A stretch of 64,000 nt of DNA from the NCBI RefSeq assembly GCF_004342915.1, contig NZ_SLWL01000011.1:62001-126000 (forward strand), read 5' to 3'. Made by a program: the position numbers and the translations under genes. The notes under the pieces were generated by a model. That model saw only the letters and a program-made list of their open reading frames with translations, was not told the DNA's origin and did no database searches. Below are positions 34,775 to 43,449 of the stretch, piece by piece (within the stretch, counting starts at the first letter, position 1; each line of letters starts with the position of its first letter). Origin of the DNA: Camelimonas lactis. Its GTDB lineage: Bacteria > Pseudomonadota > Alphaproteobacteria > Rhizobiales > Beijerinckiaceae.

Positions 34775-35755
34775 CTACCCCCAGGTCGCGAGCAGCGCGG
34801 CGACGCCAGCCACGATCATCGCCGCCCCGGCGATTTCCCGCAGACCCGGAGCTTCATGGAAAACGCGACGCGAAACGATCTGCGCGAACACCACCTCCAG
34901 CAAAGCGAGGGTGCGGACATTGGCGGCGCTGGTCAGCGAAAAGCCGATGAACCAGCACTGCGAGGCCAGCGCGCCCATCAGGCCGGCGGTCAGCGAGGCG
35001 CGCCAGACCCGCACGCTGCCCATGAACGCCGCACGGTCAAACAGGCCGAGCCAGAGGCCAAGCATCACGCATTGCAGCCCGAGGCTGGCGACCAGCGCCG
35101 TGGACGCGCGGATGACGAAGCCGCCGTCGCCCAGGGCGAGAATCGCGCCGCGGAACCACACCGACGACAGGGCGAACAGGGCGGCCGAGGCGACGCCGGC
35201 GCCAGGCGCCCGCCAGCCAGGGGGAAGCGCCCGCCAGCCAGGGGGAAGCGCCTGCCGGCCGGCGCCTGCCGCCGGATCTGGCCCGGCGAGAACCCGCGCC
35301 GCAGTTCCGCGCTGCGGCTTCAGCGACATGATGATGACGCCGGCGCTGGCGACGAGCACGCCTGCCCACGCCATCAGGCCCAGGTGGTCGCCAAGCACGA
35401 TGACGCTGAACAGGGCGACCAGCACTGGCTCGGTTTTGGTGTAAGCGATGCCGGTGGCGAACGAACGCTGGCTGATGGCCCACAGCATCATGGCCGTGCC
35501 AAAAATCTGCGCGACGGCGCCGCCAAGGACGTAGAGGAAAAATATCAGGCCCGGCGCCGGCGGGGTTTCGCCGGTGACCAGCGTCACCACCGCGAGGAAC
35601 AGGCAGGCGAACGGAAAACCGTAGATAAAGCGGACCTGGGTTGCTCCGGCCGCGCCAATCGCCCCCACCAGCGATCCCTGCATGGCGTTGCGCGCGGTCT
35701 GGGCGCCAGTAGCGGCGAGGGTCGCGGCGATCCAGATGGCGGGTCCGCTCAACAT
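34775..35755 (-). CDS. EamA/DMT family transporter
   Basis: A 326-residue membrane protein with ten predicted helices in two EamA halves, separated by a cytoplasmic linker at about 155-185 that contains a duplicated LPPGWRA. The end of half one reads GIAYTKTEPVLVALFSVIVLGD, and the second half ends ALLEVVFAQIVSRRVFHEAPG, both typical of drug/metabolite exporters. Substrate unknown. The ATG at 35755 precedes the first helix well; an in-frame extension to 35923 is Gly/Arg-rich and unlikely. Confidence 0.87.
   Translation of the reverse strand: MLSGPAIWIAATLAATGAQTARNAMQGSLVGAIGAAGATQVRFIYGFPFACLFLAVVTLVTGETPPAPGLIFFLYVLGGAVAQIFGTAMMLWAISQRSFATGIAYTKTEPVLVALFSVIVLGDHLGLMAWAGVLVASAGVIIMSLKPQRGTAARVLAGPDPAAGAGRQALPPGWRALPPGWRAPGAGVASAALFALSSVWFRGAILALGDGGFVIRASTALVASLGLQCVMLGLWLGLFDRAAFMGSVRVWRASLTAGLMGALASQCWFIGFSLTSAANVRTLALLEVVFAQIVSRRVFHEAPGLREIAGAAMIVAGVAALLATWG
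35206..35247. repeat. In-frame 21-bp tandem repeat inside the EamA gene
   Basis: Two perfect 21-bp copies (35206-35226 and 35227-35247) that encode LPPGWRA twice in the linker between the two five-helix halves. As 21 is divisible by 3, copy-number change would keep the frame. Confidence 0.9.
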
Positions 35756-36285
35756 GCGTCTGGTCCTGTTCGGGTTTGGGCGATGCGTCCGGGTTTGGGC
35801 TATGCATCCGGTCTGGCCGGCGCGCCCGGCGCCGCCCGGCCTCCAGCCGCCGTGGCGCCCCATGCGCGGGGTCATGCGGGAGGAGCAGAAGGACCGGACA
35901 TCAGCGCCCTGCCCTCGCCGCATTCAGCGGGTACCAGCCGGTTTCTTCCGGTAAATGGGTTCTCCCGCAAGGGTTTCGCTGACGATGCGGCCATGCGGAG
36001 CGCGCATGCCGGGCCGGCCTCCTCGCCCCCGCCGGCAACGGCGGCGGAAAACAGCGCGGGCGGCGGGACATTAACGCCGTCTTCTGTAATGATGCGCATG
36101 ATGACGCATCCATACGCGCGACATGCGGTTTGCCGCGCGATATCCGGTTCGATCGCCCGCGCAGCCGACATGGCGGGCGGGGACCGCCGGCGGAAATTCA
36201 AACGAGCAGGCGCCTGGACATGAGCTCATACCAGAACCGACCGGCCGGCGAGGTCCATGCAACCAGCCGGGGAAAAGGACAGGCG
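35756..36285. other. 530-bp divergent intergenic region with a 19-bp tandem repeat
   Basis: It lies between the divergent EamA and D-Ala-D-Ala carboxypeptidase genes. A 19-bp unit, GTYCGGGTTTGGGCKATGC, occurs at 35768-35786 and 35787-35805, close to the EamA start. No gene, RNA or terminator was found. In-frame codons upstream of 36286, including an ATG at 36220, could extend the carboxypeptidase but lack a good ribosome binding site. Confidence 0.5.
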
Positions 36286-37689
36286 ATGAGGCGGCTCCAG
36301 CGCCCCGCCCTGCGTTCTGGCCAGCCTCCAGCCGTCTGGGCCCGGCTGCGTCGCGGCGGCGCGCTCCTGCTGGTGGCGCTGGCGGCCCTGCTGGGCGCCG
36401 CGCTTGCGCCGGCCGCGGCCGGCCCGGCGCTCGTCGCTGACCTCGACAGCGGCCGGGTGCTCTACGCCAGGCAGGCGACCGACCCGTGGTATCCGGCTTC
36501 CGTCACCAAGCTGATGACGGCCTATCTCACCCTGCACGCCCTGCGCTCCGGGCAATTGCGACCGGATTCGCCGCTCACCGTCAGCGCCCGCGCCGCCGCC
36601 GTGATTCCCTCGAAGATGGGTTTCAAACCCGGCGTTGAAGTCACCGTCGACAACGCGCTGAAGATGATGCTGGTGAAGTCCGCCAATGACATGGCGGTCG
36701 TACTGGCGGAAGGGGTTGGCGGCTCGGTGGAGAATTTCGCCGGGATGATGAACCAGGCCGCCGAGGAACTCGGCATGGGGCAAAGCCATTTCGTCAATCC
36801 CAATGGCCTGCCTGATCCCGGCAACAGGACCAGCGCCCGCGATCTGGCCGTTCTTGCCCGCACGATGCTGCGTCAGTTTCCCGAATACGCTCACTATTTC
36901 AGCATCGAGGCCGTGCAGCTGGGCAAGCGGGTGTTCAAGAACACCAATGGCCTGGTTGGCCGCTATCCGGGCGTCACCGGCATGAAAACCGGTTTCATCT
37001 GCTCCTCGGGCTTCAACGTCGTGGCGACGGCGGCGCGCGGCAACCGCCGCCTCCTCGTCGTGGTGCTGGGCGCCCATTCCGGCGTCGAGCGCACGCTGAT
37101 CGCGGCGTCGCTGTTTGACCGGGGGTTCGCGGACAGCGGCTGGGGCGGCCCTGGAACCCTCGACACCTTGCCGCTGCCCACCAGCGCGGCGCCCCCTGAC
37201 ATGCGTGATTCCATCTGCGGCGCCGGTCGCGGCGCCCGCGGCGAGGAAGAGGCGGAAAACGCGCCGCAAAACGCCAGCCCGCTGTTCGCCCTGTTCAAGG
37301 GCGGCGCCAGCGACTGGGAAGCGCCGGTAGCCGGCCGCACCCTGCCGCCGCGCGCGGCGCTCGCCGCCATTCCGGTCTATGTGGGCCGTTATCCGGGCGC
37401 CCCCGCCACCGCGGTGGCCGCGCATCGCGGACGGGCGCAGAAGGGCGAAACCGCCAGCGCCTACGCCGCCGACGAGGAAACGTCGCCCGGCGCGAAGGCG
37501 CTGCAGAAGGTGAAGCGCCCGGCCGCCCGCAGGAACGCCAGCGCCCAGAAAGCGCCGGCGGAAACGAAGCAGAAGGCAGGCAAGACGGAACCCGGCGCGA
37601 AAAGCCAGGGCAAGAAGGCGGCGGATAAAAAGGCTCCCGCCAAAAAACCCGCCGGAAAAAACAGGAATGCCTCCAACAATGACGGCTGA
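36286..37689 (+). CDS. D-alanyl-D-alanine carboxypeptidase (PBP5/6-like, S11) with Lys/Ala-rich tail
   Basis: A 467-residue periplasmic low-molecular-weight PBP. The signal segment is about 22-46 (GGALLLVALAALLGAALAPAAAG). Catalytic motifs are SVTK at 72-75, SAN at 132-134 and KTG at 234-236, all intact. After the transpeptidase domain (to about 290) comes a long linker, and residues 390-467 are Lys/Ala/Pro-rich (KKAADKKAPAKKPAGK), like histone-H1 repeats, in place of the usual amphipathic membrane anchor. AAGGA lies 6 nt before the ATG at 36286. Its 3' end overlaps the CobW gene. It probably trims peptidoglycan pentapeptides; the basic tail may bind teichoic-like or wall polyanions. Confidence 0.88.
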   Translation: MRRLQRPALRSGQPPAVWARLRRGGALLLVALAALLGAALAPAAAGPALVADLDSGRVLYARQATDPWYPASVTKLMTAYLTLHALRSGQLRPDSPLTVSARAAAVIPSKMGFKPGVEVTVDNALKMMLVKSANDMAVVLAEGVGGSVENFAGMMNQAAEELGMGQSHFVNPNGLPDPGNRTSARDLAVLARTMLRQFPEYAHYFSIEAVQLGKRVFKNTNGLVGRYPGVTGMKTGFICSSGFNVVATAARGNRRLLVVVLGAHSGVERTLIAASLFDRGFADSGWGGPGTLDTLPLPTSAAPPDMRDSICGAGRGARGEEEAENAPQNASPLFALFKGGASDWEAPVAGRTLPPRAALAAIPVYVGRYPGAPATAVAAHRGRAQKGETASAYAADEETSPGAKALQKVKRPAARRNASAQKAPAETKQKAGKTEPGAKSQGKKAADKKAPAKKPAGKNRNASNNDG

Positions 37690-38926
37690 CGGCGCCAGGC
37701 CGGCAGGCCCGCCGCCCCCCCTGCCGCTCATCGTCATCACCGGCTTTCTCGGGGCCGGAAAGACCACCCTGCTCAACCGGCTGTTGCAGGACCCGGCGCT
37801 GGCTGACACCGTCGTCATCATCAATGAATTCGGCGACGTGGGCCTCGACCATCTGTTCGTGGAAGCGGCGGACGAAGGTCTGGTGACGCTGTCGGCCGGC
37901 TGCCTGTGCTGCACGGTGCGCGGCGATCTGGTGGCGACGCTGGAGGATCTGCTGCGCCGGCGCGACAATGGCCGCATCGCGCCGTTCCGTCGGGTGGTGA
38001 TCGAAACCACCGGCCTCGCCGATCCGGCGCCCGTGTTGCAGGCGGTGCTGCGCCATCCCTACCTGCAGATGCGCTACGCCCTCGCTGGCGTGGTGACGCT
38101 GGTGGATGCGGTGAACGGCGCGGCGACGCTGGCCGCGCACCCGGAAGCGGTGAAGCAGGCGGCGGTGGCCGACCGGTTGCTGCTGACCAAGACCGACCTC
38201 GCCGCCGCCCCGGCCATCGCGGCGTTGCGCCAGGAGTTGCGCGCGCTCAATCCAACGGCCCGTCTGATCGACGTGCAGGCGGAAGACGTCGATGGCGCGC
38301 TGCTGGCCGGGCTCGGCCCCTTCGGCGTTGACGGCAAGATCGCCGACGTGCGGGCCTGGCTGGACGCCAGCGACGACCGGAGCGATCACGGGCATCACCA
38401 TGACCATGACGCCTCCCGCCATGCGGGCCACGGACATGGACATGGACATGGGCGTCACGCCCATGTTGATGACGCGCATGGGCATGACCACGATCATCAC
38501 GGGGCCCACGACCATCACGCCCACGACGTCAGCCGTCATGGGGCCGATATCCGCACGGTGGCGCTGGTCGAGGAGCGGGCGATACCGCGCGCTACGTTCG
38601 AGATGTTCACGGACCTGCTGCGCTCAGCCCACGGCCCCGACCTGCTGCGGGTGAAAGGCCTGGTGAAGCTGGCCGAGCATCCCGACCAGCCCGTGGTCAT
38701 TCACGGCGTGCAGCACGTGTTCCACCCGCCGCAGACCCTGCCGGCGTGGCCGGACGCCGACCACCGCACCCGCATCGTCTTCATCGTGCGCGGCATGAGC
38801 GAAGACTTTTTGCAACGGATGTGGGGCGCCTTCACCGGCAAGCCGGCGGTTGACGCGCCGGATCGCGCCGCCCTGACCGACAATCCGCTGGCGCCGGCCG
38901 GCTTCCGTTTTTCCGGCGGGCGCTGA
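37667..38926 (+). CDS. CobW/G3E family GTPase (metal chaperone type) with His-rich segment
   Basis: A 419-residue G3E GTPase. Walker A is ITGFLGAGKTTLLNRLL at about 24-40; the zinc-binding CxCC is in GCLCCTVRGD; Walker B and TK(T)D motifs follow (ETTGLADP, LLLTKTD). A stretch of about 50 residues around 240-295 is extremely rich in His and Asp (HGHGHGHG and HDHDHHG repeats), expected to bind zinc or another divalent metal. The C-terminal CobW_C domain ends FRFSGGR. It overlaps the carboxypeptidase gene by 23 bp (11 bp if the ATG at 37679 is used), so the two are co-translated. It probably delivers metal to an unidentified enzyme. Confidence 0.9.
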   Translation: MPPTMTADGARPAGPPPPLPLIVITGFLGAGKTTLLNRLLQDPALADTVVIINEFGDVGLDHLFVEAADEGLVTLSAGCLCCTVRGDLVATLEDLLRRRDNGRIAPFRRVVIETTGLADPAPVLQAVLRHPYLQMRYALAGVVTLVDAVNGAATLAAHPEAVKQAAVADRLLLTKTDLAAAPAIAALRQELRALNPTARLIDVQAEDVDGALLAGLGPFGVDGKIADVRAWLDASDDRSDHGHHHDHDASRHAGHGHGHGHGRHAHVDDAHGHDHDHHGAHDHHAHDVSRHGADIRTVALVEERAIPRATFEMFTDLLRSAHGPDLLRVKGLVKLAEHPDQPVVIHGVQHVFHPPQTLPAWPDADHRTRIVFIVRGMSEDFLQRMWGAFTGKPAVDAPDRAALTDNPLAPAGFRFSGGR

Positions 38927-39270
38927 TCCGGGTGGGCGCTGAATGGCAGGCGTCAATCTGGAAGGCTGATCTGGCGCCGGGCCATTCGCGGGGCGATGCG
39001 CCCTGGGCGTCAGGTCCGATGCCGCGACCGGATTATTCACAGCCGACAACCATCTCCCCTTCCTACACCACCTCCCCGTTCCACGCGGCCGGAGCTTCTC
39101 ATCCGCGAAGCAACGCTTCCGGCAAGCGGTTGCGCCAGAACCATCGCGGCAAGACGCGGACGTCCGCGGCTCTCCCCAACGCGACTGGCGCGGCATGAGC
39201 CCCGCCCAATGTGTGGGCGCGCCTGCGGATCGACGGGCGCACGCGCATGGCCCCAGGCCGGCGACCGCCG
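38927..39270. other. 344-bp intergenic region between convergent cobW-like and MFS genes
   Basis: No gene or clear terminator found. A small open frame on the plus strand (38932-39198) lacks a ribosome binding site and any family signature. No U-tract hairpin was seen for either flanking gene. Confidence 0.4.
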
Positions 39271-40491
39271 TCAGCGGGCCAGCGCCGGCTTCTTTCCGCC
39301 GGTTTTCGGCAGGAACCAGACCAGCAGGCCGGCCAGGGGCAGGAACGAACAGATCTGGTAGACCACGCCGATGCTGGTGTGGTCGGCGACAACGCCGAGC
39401 AGCGCCGCGCCCAGGCCGCCCATGCCAAAGGCGAAGCCGAAGAACATCCCCGAGATCATGCCGACGCGACCAGGCATCAGCTCTTGGGCATAGACAACAA
39501 TCGCCGGAAACGCCGAGGCGATGATGAAGCCGATGATCATGGTCAGCACAGGCGTCCAGGCCAGGCTCGCCCACGGCAGCAGCAGCGTGAACGGCGCGGC
39601 GCCGAGGATCGAGAACCAGATCACCGGCTTGCGGCCGAAGCGATCGCCCAGCGGGCCGCCGGCGATGGTGCCGGCCGCCACCGCCGCCAGATACAGGAAC
39701 AGGTAAAGCTGCGCCTGCTGCACCGACAGGTGGAACCGGTCGATCAGGAAGAAGGTGTAATAGGTGCTGATCGAGGCGGTGTAGAAGAATTTCGAGAAGA
39801 TCAGCACCCCCAGCACCACCAGCGCGGTGGTGAGCTGCCGGCGCGACACGGGACTCTGGCGCGACGGCTGCACGCCGCTGGCGCGGGTGCGGGCGACGTG
39901 GTCACGATACCAGCGGCCCACCATGTACAGCACGATGATCGCCAGCAGGGCCACCAGCGAGAACCAGGCGACGCTGTGCTGGCCCTGGGGCACGACGATG
40001 GCCGCCGCCAGCAGCGGCCCCATGGCCGTGCCGGCGTTGCCGCCAACCTGGAACATGGACTGCGCCAGACCGTGCCGGCCGCCGGACGCCATGCGCGCGA
40101 CGCGCGAGGCTTCCGGGTGGAACACCGCCGAACCGAGGCCGACCAGCATCGCCGCGAGCAGCAGCACCGGATAGCTCCACGCCACCGACAGCAGCAGCAG
40201 GCCGACCAGGCTGGAGCCCATGCCGATGGCCAGCGAGAACGGGCTCGGCTTTTTATCGGTATAGATGCCGACCAGCGGCTGGATCAGGGACGAAACGGCG
40301 TAGAAACACAGGGTGATCATGCCGATCTGGGCGAAATCGAGATGGAATTCCCGTTTGAGCACCGGGTAGATCGCTGGCAGCACAGACTGGATCAGGTCGT
40401 TGAGCAGATGCGACAGGCTGATGGCGCCCAGCACCTGAAACGTGGTGCGCTCGGCCGCGGTCTGGCCGGCATTCTCGGTGGTGACGCTCAC
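39271..40491 (-). CDS. fsr: MFS transporter, fosmidomycin-resistance (Fsr) type
   Basis: A 406-residue protein with twelve membrane helices. Motifs are SHLLNDLIQSVLPAIYPVLK in helix 1, YTDKKPSPFSLAIGMGSS in loop 2-3, GLGSAVFHPEASRVARMASG, and GGPLGDRFGRKPVIWFSILG in loop 8-9, all characteristic of the Fsr subgroup. It exports drugs or small metabolites by proton antiport; fosmidomycin is the reference substrate and may not be the real one. It starts with GTG at 40491, with AGGAG at 6 nt. Confidence 0.9.
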   Translation of the reverse strand: MSVTTENAGQTAAERTTFQVLGAISLSHLLNDLIQSVLPAIYPVLKREFHLDFAQIGMITLCFYAVSSLIQPLVGIYTDKKPSPFSLAIGMGSSLVGLLLLSVAWSYPVLLLAAMLVGLGSAVFHPEASRVARMASGGRHGLAQSMFQVGGNAGTAMGPLLAAAIVVPQGQHSVAWFSLVALLAIIVLYMVGRWYRDHVARTRASGVQPSRQSPVSRRQLTTALVVLGVLIFSKFFYTASISTYYTFFLIDRFHLSVQQAQLYLFLYLAAVAAGTIAGGPLGDRFGRKPVIWFSILGAAPFTLLLPWASLAWTPVLTMIIGFIIASAFPAIVVYAQELMPGRVGMISGMFFGFAFGMGGLGAALLGVVADHTSIGVVYQICSFLPLAGLLVWFLPKTGGKKPALAR

Positions 40492-40788
40492 GGTCGGCTC
40501 CTGCCCTCTTGTCCAGCCTGGTGTCGCCGGATTGAAAGGGATGCGCAGATCACGCGCCTGTTTTCAATTGCTTGCCGCGCGTCCAGCGACTTTGCATGGC
40601 TGAACTGCATGCGGCGCATTCCTGAACGCCGCCCCTGCCTGTCATCCGCCGCGCTGGCGCGCGCCGGCTATGGCGGGTCACAAAAAGATACGGTTTGTTC
40701 ACCATAAAGGCCGATCCTGGAACGGCTTTCCGTCATTGTCGCCGGCTGCGCCTGGCCGCACGGACGCCCAACCGATGGCTTGATCCTG

Positions 40789-41661
40789 ATGCGCAAACAA
40801 TTCCTCTTCGCCACGCGGCGCGTCCTTGTCGCCGGCCTGATCAGCGGCGCCTTCGCCGGCCTGGGCTGGAGCGCCCCCGCCGCCGCGGGGCCGGCGACAG
40901 GGGGCGGCTCCTTCGCCGCCAGCTACGCCCTGACGCTTGCTGGGGTCAGCATCGGCGCGGCGAGCCTCGCCGCGAAAATCGACAATAGCGGCGCATATGC
41001 CCTCGACATGCACGCCAAGCTGACGGGCCTTGCGGGCGTGCTGGTCAGCGGCAAGGGCGGCGCCCGGGCCACCGGCGTGATCAATGGCGATCGCGCCATC
41101 CCCGCCTCGCTCGCCGTCATCGCGTCCACCGCCAGCGACAAACGCACCCTGCGCATGTCCTTCGCCGGCGGCGCCGTCAGCGCCATCGAAATCAACCCCC
41201 CGCTGGAAGACTGGGACCGGCCCGATCGCATTCCCGTCGCGGCCAGCCACCGCCAGTCCGTCATCGACCCGCTCAGCGCCCTGCTGATGCCGGCGCCTGG
41301 CAAGAGCCTGGCCGACGCCTGCAACCGCACCATTCCCGTATTCGACGGCGCGACGCGATTCGACGTGGTGCTGCGCTACAAGGGAACCACGACGATCAGC
41401 CAGGGCGGCTATACGGGACCGGCCGCCACCTGCTCCGCGCGCTACGCGCCGGTGGCCGGCCACCGCCCGCTCCGCTCGATGACGAAGTTCATGGTGGAGA
41501 ACACCGACATGGGCGTTACGCTCATCCCGGTCGGCGACACCGGTATTTACGCGCCGTGGCGCATCCATGTGCGCACCACGCTGGGCATGTCGATGCTGCA
41601 GGCGACCAGGGTTCGCATCGAAGGCCTGCAGGCTGTCGCGTCCCGGCGGGATAAAAAATAA
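40789..41661 (+). CDS. DUF3108 family protein
   Basis: A 290-residue exported protein. The N-terminus is a signal peptide (LVAGLISGAFAGLGWSAPAAAG). The mature part resembles DUF3108: YALTLAGVSIGAASLAAKI at the start, then NPPLEDWDRPDRIPV, VIDPLSALLMP, and PVFDGATRFDVVLRYKG near the middle. The family is periplasmic, lipocalin-like and of unknown role. An alternative TTG start nine bases earlier is possible. It is separated from neighbours on both sides by 300-600 bp. Confidence 0.85.
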   Translation: MRKQFLFATRRVLVAGLISGAFAGLGWSAPAAAGPATGGGSFAASYALTLAGVSIGAASLAAKIDNSGAYALDMHAKLTGLAGVLVSGKGGARATGVINGDRAIPASLAVIASTASDKRTLRMSFAGGAVSAIEINPPLEDWDRPDRIPVAASHRQSVIDPLSALLMPAPGKSLADACNRTIPVFDGATRFDVVLRYKGTTTISQGGYTGPAATCSARYAPVAGHRPLRSMTKFMVENTDMGVTLIPVGDTGIYAPWRIHVRTTLGMSMLQATRVRIEGLQAVASRRDKK

Positions 41662-42255
41662 AATGGCAGTTGATTTGGGACACGCTTAAAGCCAAGCTTG
41701 CGCCATTCACAATGAATTGACCTTCGCGCCGCGCGGGAGGGAGGCCTGGGGCTTGCCAAGCTGGCCAACTGGACCGCAAGCGTAGCAGCAAATATCAGGA
41801 AATCGCCGCGCGAATAACCGGTTCTGGCGGCTTGCGGCGGCGGAGAATGGCCGGCGCGGCCTGTTTCCGGCGATGACGCACGGCGGCGTCAGGTGGTTTT
41901 ACGGCGCGCCGGCTGGCGGGCGATATTACGGGACCGACTGCCGACGCGGTCCGGACATGGATTTTGCAAAGGGCGCCCCGCAGACTGGAAGGGGCGACGC
42001 CTTTGCGACAAGGTAAAGACGGACCGGCTGGCGGCGGCCAGGGAGAGCCAACCCGACGACGCCGGGAGCGACACGGTTCAGGTTGATTCCAGGGCGGCGT
42101 CGCCATGGTGGAGCACGAATGCGACCTTTTCTCTTGCCTGCCCGGCTTCTCTCGCCTGCCCGGACATCATGCGTCGCCACCGGGACATCAGCGCGGCGGC
42201 GGGCGGCGGGCTGGGCATGGGGAAGGCTCGCGATCCCGATGGTGGGCGTACATTC
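41662..42255. other. 594-bp intergenic region
   Basis: An open frame in register with the next gene reaches back to 41893, but the translated stretch is Arg/Trp/Cys-rich, has no ribosome binding site and is absent from the paralogous protein at 17187-18143, so I treat it as non-coding. No hairpin or RNA was seen. The promoter of the next gene should be in the last 200 bp. Confidence 0.45.
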
Positions 42256-43263
42256 ATGAATCCTGTCGCCCGCTATCGGGACCGGGTGACGTCGCCGGTC
42301 GGACAGTTTGTGGTCGCGGCGGCGCTGGCGATTATTCCAACGCTTCCACAACTCTATCTGGCGACGTCGCTGATCGGGGCGCCGATCATGGCCTACATGC
42401 CGGCGACCGCGCTGGCGCGCCATCTGGCCGGGCGCTGGTCCGGCGTGTTCGTCGCCATCGTTGGTTCGCTGGTCTGCGCCTCATTGGTTTTCACGCCCCC
42501 ATGGAATTTCACCCTTGGCCACACGGTGCAGGGCTATTTCATGCTGGGTCTGTTCATCGTCAGCGTTGGCGCCATTCTGCTGCTGTATGAGGATCGCGGA
42601 GAACCCGCGCCGGACCTGGCGGGAACGCGGTTCGCCGCGCCCGGCGCGACACGCGGCGACTACCCGACCGGCCAGTCCCGGCCAACCGTCACCATCGCCC
42701 TGCACGCGCTCAATTCCTGGATCCAGAAGAACGTTTCGGCCACGGGCCGTTCGCTGCGGCTTTACCGGCGCGGCGCCGCGCCCGCCCACATTCTCGCGGC
42801 TCCCGGCATCGAGGAGCGCCGCGCGGCCATGCGCAGCATCCATTCCATCATCGGCCGCCTGCCGTTCGATGAGGAGCGGGCGCCAGATTTGCTGGAGCGG
42901 GTCGCGCGGATGACCCTGGCGGACGCCAGCGGCGGGCGGGTCAGCCTCGACATCGTGTCCCCCTGGGCGTTCCGGCCGCTGCACGAGCATCAGGTGCACG
43001 CTTACATCATGGTGGCGGAGCTGTTGTGGGAGCTGGCGCTCGCCATCCCGGACGGCGGCGCGATCCGCATTGTCGTCCAGAACGCCGGGGAGGACGCGGC
43101 GATCCGCCTGCAGATCACCGAAGGCATGCTGGTGCGCGACAACCGCACCCACTACATCAGCACCATGGCCACGACCATCGTGCACAAGATGGCGCGCGAC
43201 ATCGGCGCCCGTTACGAGCGCGTCAGTGAGAGTGAACGCGTGCTGATGATCCCCGTCACCTGA
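42256..43263 (+). CDS. Membrane histidine-kinase-like protein, paralogue of the 17187-18143 product
   Basis: A 335-residue protein. Residues 10-110 form three or four membrane helices ending in TPPWNFTLGHTVQGYFMLG, matching PPLNFTLG in the paralogue, then a short helix pair and linker. The soluble half (about 150-335) has the shape of a HisKA_2/HWE kinase but lacks a proper H-box. The N-box helix reads HAYIMVAELLWELALAI without the essential Asn, and no Gly-rich ATP lid is visible. ATP use is therefore doubtful. The start at 42256 is chosen by alignment to the paralogue; the ribosome binding site is weak. Monocistronic. Confidence 0.65.
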   Translation: MNPVARYRDRVTSPVGQFVVAAALAIIPTLPQLYLATSLIGAPIMAYMPATALARHLAGRWSGVFVAIVGSLVCASLVFTPPWNFTLGHTVQGYFMLGLFIVSVGAILLLYEDRGEPAPDLAGTRFAAPGATRGDYPTGQSRPTVTIALHALNSWIQKNVSATGRSLRLYRRGAAPAHILAAPGIEERRAAMRSIHSIIGRLPFDEERAPDLLERVARMTLADASGGRVSLDIVSPWAFRPLHEHQVHAYIMVAELLWELALAIPDGGAIRIVVQNAGEDAAIRLQITEGMLVRDNRTHYISTMATTIVHKMARDIGARYERVSESERVLMIPVT

Positions 43264-43272
43264 CCGGCTGAA

Positions 43273-43343
43273 GCGCCGGCCATTCCGGCGCCTGCGCCGT
43301 CACTCGGGCAGCCCGGGCTTCCGGGTCTTCCGGGTCTTCCGGG
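43273..43343. repeat. Hairpin plus 9-bp tandem repeat between convergent genes
   Basis: GCGCCGG-CCATT-CCGGCGC (43273-43279 with 43285-43291) begins 10 bp after the kinase-like gene's stop and may terminate it without a U-tract. CTTCCGGGT is then repeated almost three times at 43318-43343. The flanking genes converge here. Confidence 0.55.
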
Positions 43344-43449
43344 CAGCCGGCCTCCGGAACACCAGATCGCAAGGCGTTGGCGTGTCGCGAACCGCGTCAG
43401 GCGCGGGTCCATCCGCCCGCGCCTGAAACCGGAAGCCGGCGTCGCGCGA

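Noticed and set aside
41893-42255. In-frame upstream extension of the kinase-like gene at 42256
   Set aside because: The paralogue begins at the membrane helix, and the extension has no ribosome binding site and odd Cys/Trp/Arg content.
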